NCBI GenBank assembly: GCA_030040115.1
Contig: JASHUH010000465.1
Coordinates: forward strand, 1 to 7,695
Reading direction: 5' to 3'
Source: Acidobacteriaceae bacterium
GTDB lineage: Bacteria > Acidobacteriota > Terriglobia > Terriglobales > Acidobacteriaceae
DNA: 7,695 nt
Both the position numbers and the translations under genes were made by a program. This document shows, in pieces, positions 6,327 to 7,695 of this stretch. How positions within the stretch are numbered: position 1 is the stretch's first letter; every line of letters begins with the position of its first letter. A model generated the notes under the pieces. The model was not told the origin of the DNA. It did not search any database and saw only the letters and a program-made list of their open reading frames with translations.

Positions 6327-7211
6327 TTAGCGCGCAGCCAGGGCTTCCGGGGAGAAAGCGCACTCGGGCAGCGCGCCCACTTCCGCAGCCATGCGGAAAA
6401 ACAGGCGCATGCCTTCCAGGCATTCCTCGTCGAGCACGTAGTGAATGTTGGTTTCGAGATAGGTGCGAATCGTGTCTTCGGGAATCGGCAGCCGTGCGGA
6501 CCACTCGGCGGCGAGCGTCTCGATATGCTCCACGCCGTGATCGCGCGACCGGATGAAATCCTCTGCAATACTCTCGTCCAAAGCGTTGCCGCGCGCAGCG
6601 CTGCTGCATGCAATGCCCCAGACAGCGGAAACGAAGGGATGGCCGGTCATCGCGCGCCATTGATGGGCCAGATCGTGATACACCAGTTCCTCGCCGGTGC
6701 GCTCGAAGCGGTTGAACTGCTCTTCGAGGGCGAGCAGCGCCGGATCGCCGATAATGATGGCGGCGTCGGCGCGGTCCAGCATCGCGTCCAGGTCTGCCGC
6801 CAAAGGCAGGAACGGAATCTGCGGATTGCCCCACATGTGAAACAGGATGCGCGCGTAAACCAGCGTGGTGCGGCTGGCGGTGTCGGCAGCCACTGTGCGC
6901 ACCGCAGCGAAAGGCTGCGCGGCGCGGCGGACCAGCAACAGCGAACGCACCCGGTCCTTCGAAGCGATGGTGCAGCCGGGCAGAATGCGCAGACCCGGAC
7001 TCGTGGCCAGCGACGCGATCGGAACCAGGCCAATATCCGCCCGCCCCGTGGCCAGGCGATTGGCGCATTCGGAGGGCGTCATTCGCTCGACGCGATAGCG
7101 GCGGCCAAGTACCGCATCGAGCGGCGGGTGCTCGAAATCCCACATCAGGGGAGCGGGATTGAGAAAGCCGACCGCGGCGATGCGCAGACGCGGATCTTGC
7201 TGATCGCTCAC
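6327..7211 (-). CDS. mqnA: Chorismate dehydratase MqnA, futalosine pathway of menaquinone biosynthesis
   Basis: MqnA converts chorismate to 3-[(1-carboxyvinyl)oxy]benzoate in the cytoplasm, the first step of the futalosine route to menaquinone, ahead of MqnE, MqnB, MqnC and MqnD. The 294-residue protein has the family's periplasmic-binding-protein-like fold motifs in order: GFLNPAPL at 15-22, RADIGLVP at 57-64, CTIASKDRVRSLLL at 80-93, ADTASRTT at 109-116, AIIIGDPAL at 151-159, and DLAHQWRAMTGHPFVSAVW at 180-198. Length is normal or slightly long. The frame is open further upstream, but those residues are not family-like. GTG at 7211 lies 7 codons before the conserved first strand and is the best start, although no Shine-Dalgarno is evident. 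No other mqn gene lies in the window, so the pathway genes are dispersed or further away. Its presence implies menaquinone-based respiration without the classical Men pathway. Confidence 0.94.
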   Translation of the reverse strand: MSDQQDPRLRIAAVGFLNPAPLMWDFEHPPLDAVLGRRYRVERMTPSECANRLATGRADIGLVPIASLATSPGLRILPGCTIASKDRVRSLLLVRRAAQPFAAVRTVAADTASRTTLVYARILFHMWGNPQIPFLPLAADLDAMLDRADAAIIIGDPALLALEEQFNRFERTGEELVYHDLAHQWRAMTGHPFVSAVWGIACSSAARGNALDESIAEDFIRSRDHGVEHIETLAAEWSARLPIPEDTIRTYLETNIHYVLDEECLEGMRLFFRMAAEVGALPECAFSPEALAAR

Positions 7212-7216
7212 GCTCT

Positions 7217-7225
7217 TAGAGTACC
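7217..7225 (-). promoter_or_regulatory. Possible extended -10 directly before the mqnA GTG
   Basis: On the minus strand TGGTACTCT, a TGn plus a weak -10 hexamer, ends 5 nt before the GTG at 7211. A start site here would make a nearly leaderless mRNA, consistent with the missing Shine-Dalgarno. The hexamer matches the consensus at only three positions and no -35 was found. Confidence 0.2.
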
Positions 7226-7330
7226 AACTCCAGCCCCCGGCACTGCAGTATCGGGAAGCACAGGAGCGCCTGGCGCAGAGCCCCGCGCCGCTTCTTGACC
7301 TCACGCAAAGAATGAACGGCTCCGCCAGGG

Positions 7331-7532
7331 TCAGGCGAAGTGGATTCTCTCTATTTCGCAGGCGAAAGCGCTGTGGTCGAACGGAACGATGAAGTGCTCG
7401 AAAAAGTCATTCATGCCCAGAAGCGCCGCAACGGGAAGGTTGTCTTTGAACGCGGCTGTGATCCTTACGGGGTCCGCCAGGAACAAAAGAGCGATAGGCT
7501 CAACGCCGTTCAATCCGTATCGCCCTACGGTG
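7331..7532 (-). pseudogene. C-terminal fragment of a retropepsin-like aspartic protease protein, cut by an IS element
   Basis: The minus-strand frame from 7532 to the TGA at 7331 encodes about 66 residues. Its most telling part is AALLGMNDFFEHFIVPFDH, which resembles the ILGxDFF-hydrophobic-F-D block near the C-terminus of clan AA (retropepsin-like) bacterial proteins. A hydrophobic strand (IALLFL) precedes it. The catalytic Asp-Thr/Ser-Gly motif is absent and would lie in the missing N-terminal half. The frame can be read upstream to an ATG at 7585, but from 7533 it runs through the IS terminal repeat and overlaps the transposase in another frame, so that extension is not original coding sequence. 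The N-terminal half is expected beyond the far end of the IS, outside the window. Family assignment rests on a short motif and is tentative; the interruption is better supported than the function. Confidence 0.55.
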
Positions 7533-7550
7533 CAGGGCAAACGCATTTCA
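7533..7550. repeat. Terminal inverted repeat of the ISAs1-type element (transposase-3' end)
   Basis: CAGGGCAAACGCATTTCA read on the plus strand begins with the CAGGG-type tip that I recall for this family. Its inner three bases are the complement of the transposase stop codon, so the gene ends inside the repeat. The matching repeat at the other end lies outside the window, so the exact length cannot be verified here. Confidence 0.65.
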
Positions 7551-7695
7551 AAACATCTCCAAGAGTCTGAATAAGAACCGGTCATCCCATCCGGCCCGTT
7601 TGAATTTTCCGCGCATGGAGCCTTTGGCCCCCTCTTTTTGCATGGCGTTGATCACCATGTGACGCAGCACGGCCAGGTTGTGCGCTCCATTTCCG
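7548..7695 (-). CDS. ISAs1-family transposase, C-terminal 48 residues, truncated by window edge
   Basis: A minus-strand frame open from base 7694 to the TGA at 7550-7548 encodes 48 residues. It begins GNGAHNLAVLRHMVINAMQ and ends GSMRGKFKRAGWDDRFLFRLLEMF. This matches the typical end of ISAs1-family (DDE) transposases: an NLAxLRxxxxN helix that follows the catalytic Glu region, then a Lys/Arg-rich KGSxxGKxxxAGWDDxxLxxLL tail. The catalytic DDE residues themselves lie beyond the window. The fragment is too short to show whether the complete transposase is intact, but the part seen has no stop or frameshift. Confidence 0.85.
   Translation of the reverse strand, partial: GNGAHNLAVLRHMVINAMQKEGAKGSMRGKFKRAGWDDRFLFRLLEMF

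Larger units (their letters stand above)
7533..7695 (-). mobile_element. ISAs1-family insertion sequence, one end only, continues past the window
   Basis: The element starts at 7533, where protease-like coding sequence stops making sense, and contains the transposase 3' end. Members of this family are typically about 1.2-1.5 kb with one DDE transposase gene and short direct repeats of about 8-10 bp. The bases just outside are CTACGGTG (7525-7532), the candidate left copy of an 8-bp target duplication. The other end is not in view. Confidence 0.75.

Noticed and set aside
6060..7298. 412-codon plus-strand frame antisense to mqnA
   Set aside because: The composition is Arg/Ala/Gln-rich and there are no domain motifs. 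mqnA on the minus strand carries every expected family block.
7331..7585. Complete 84-residue protein starting at the ATG at 7585
   Set aside because: Bases 7533-7585 belong to the IS end and overlap the transposase tail in another frame. Only the part up to 7532 looks like native coding sequence.

Overview
The window is a GC-rich chromosomal segment (roughly 60% GC by eye) of ordinary housekeeping and envelope genes, with an insertion-sequence boundary at its right edge. The best guess for the source is an Acidobacteriota or similar soil bacterium. This is inferred from a futalosine-pathway menaquinone gene (mqnA), a Ser/Thr-rich beta-propeller lipoprotein of a kind common in that phylum, an SH3-like lipoprotein, and small DinB, SDR and NADP-binding genes scattered without large operons. 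No rRNA, tRNA, CRISPR array or phage module was seen.

Plus-strand half (1-3472): the C-terminal half of an M3-family zinc oligopeptidase enters from the left edge. It is followed by a small NAD(P)-binding protein of the F420-oxidoreductase fold with a clear RBS and -10 box, a DinB-family four-helix putative metalloenzyme preceded by a hairpin-rich 343-bp non-coding stretch, and a classical short-chain dehydrogenase/reductase (SDR). These genes look like single units or a loose pair (DinB-SDR, 46-bp gap), not a tightly coupled pathway.

Minus-strand half (3499-7211): read from right to left, mqnA (chorismate dehydratase, first step of the futalosine route to menaquinone) is followed by a 303-bp gap with several inverted repeats. 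Next come a secreted beta-propeller lipoprotein and, 167 bp further, a second lipoprotein with two SH3-like segments and an uncharacterised C-terminal region. The SDR and the SH3-like lipoprotein converge with only 26 bp between stops.

Right edge (7331-7695): a short minus-strand coding fragment resembling the C-terminal half of a retropepsin-like aspartic protease is cut at base 7532/7533 by the terminal inverted repeat of an ISAs1-family element. The transposase C-terminus of that element (48 residues, stop codon inside the repeat) runs off the window. This apparent gene disruption is the most informative structural event here.

I found no convincing evidence for a previously undescribed multi-gene system. 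The points most worth checking are the IS-interrupted protease-like gene, a degenerate heptanucleotide tandem repeat abutting the propeller gene's stop, and the uncharacterised C-terminal region of the SH3-like lipoprotein.
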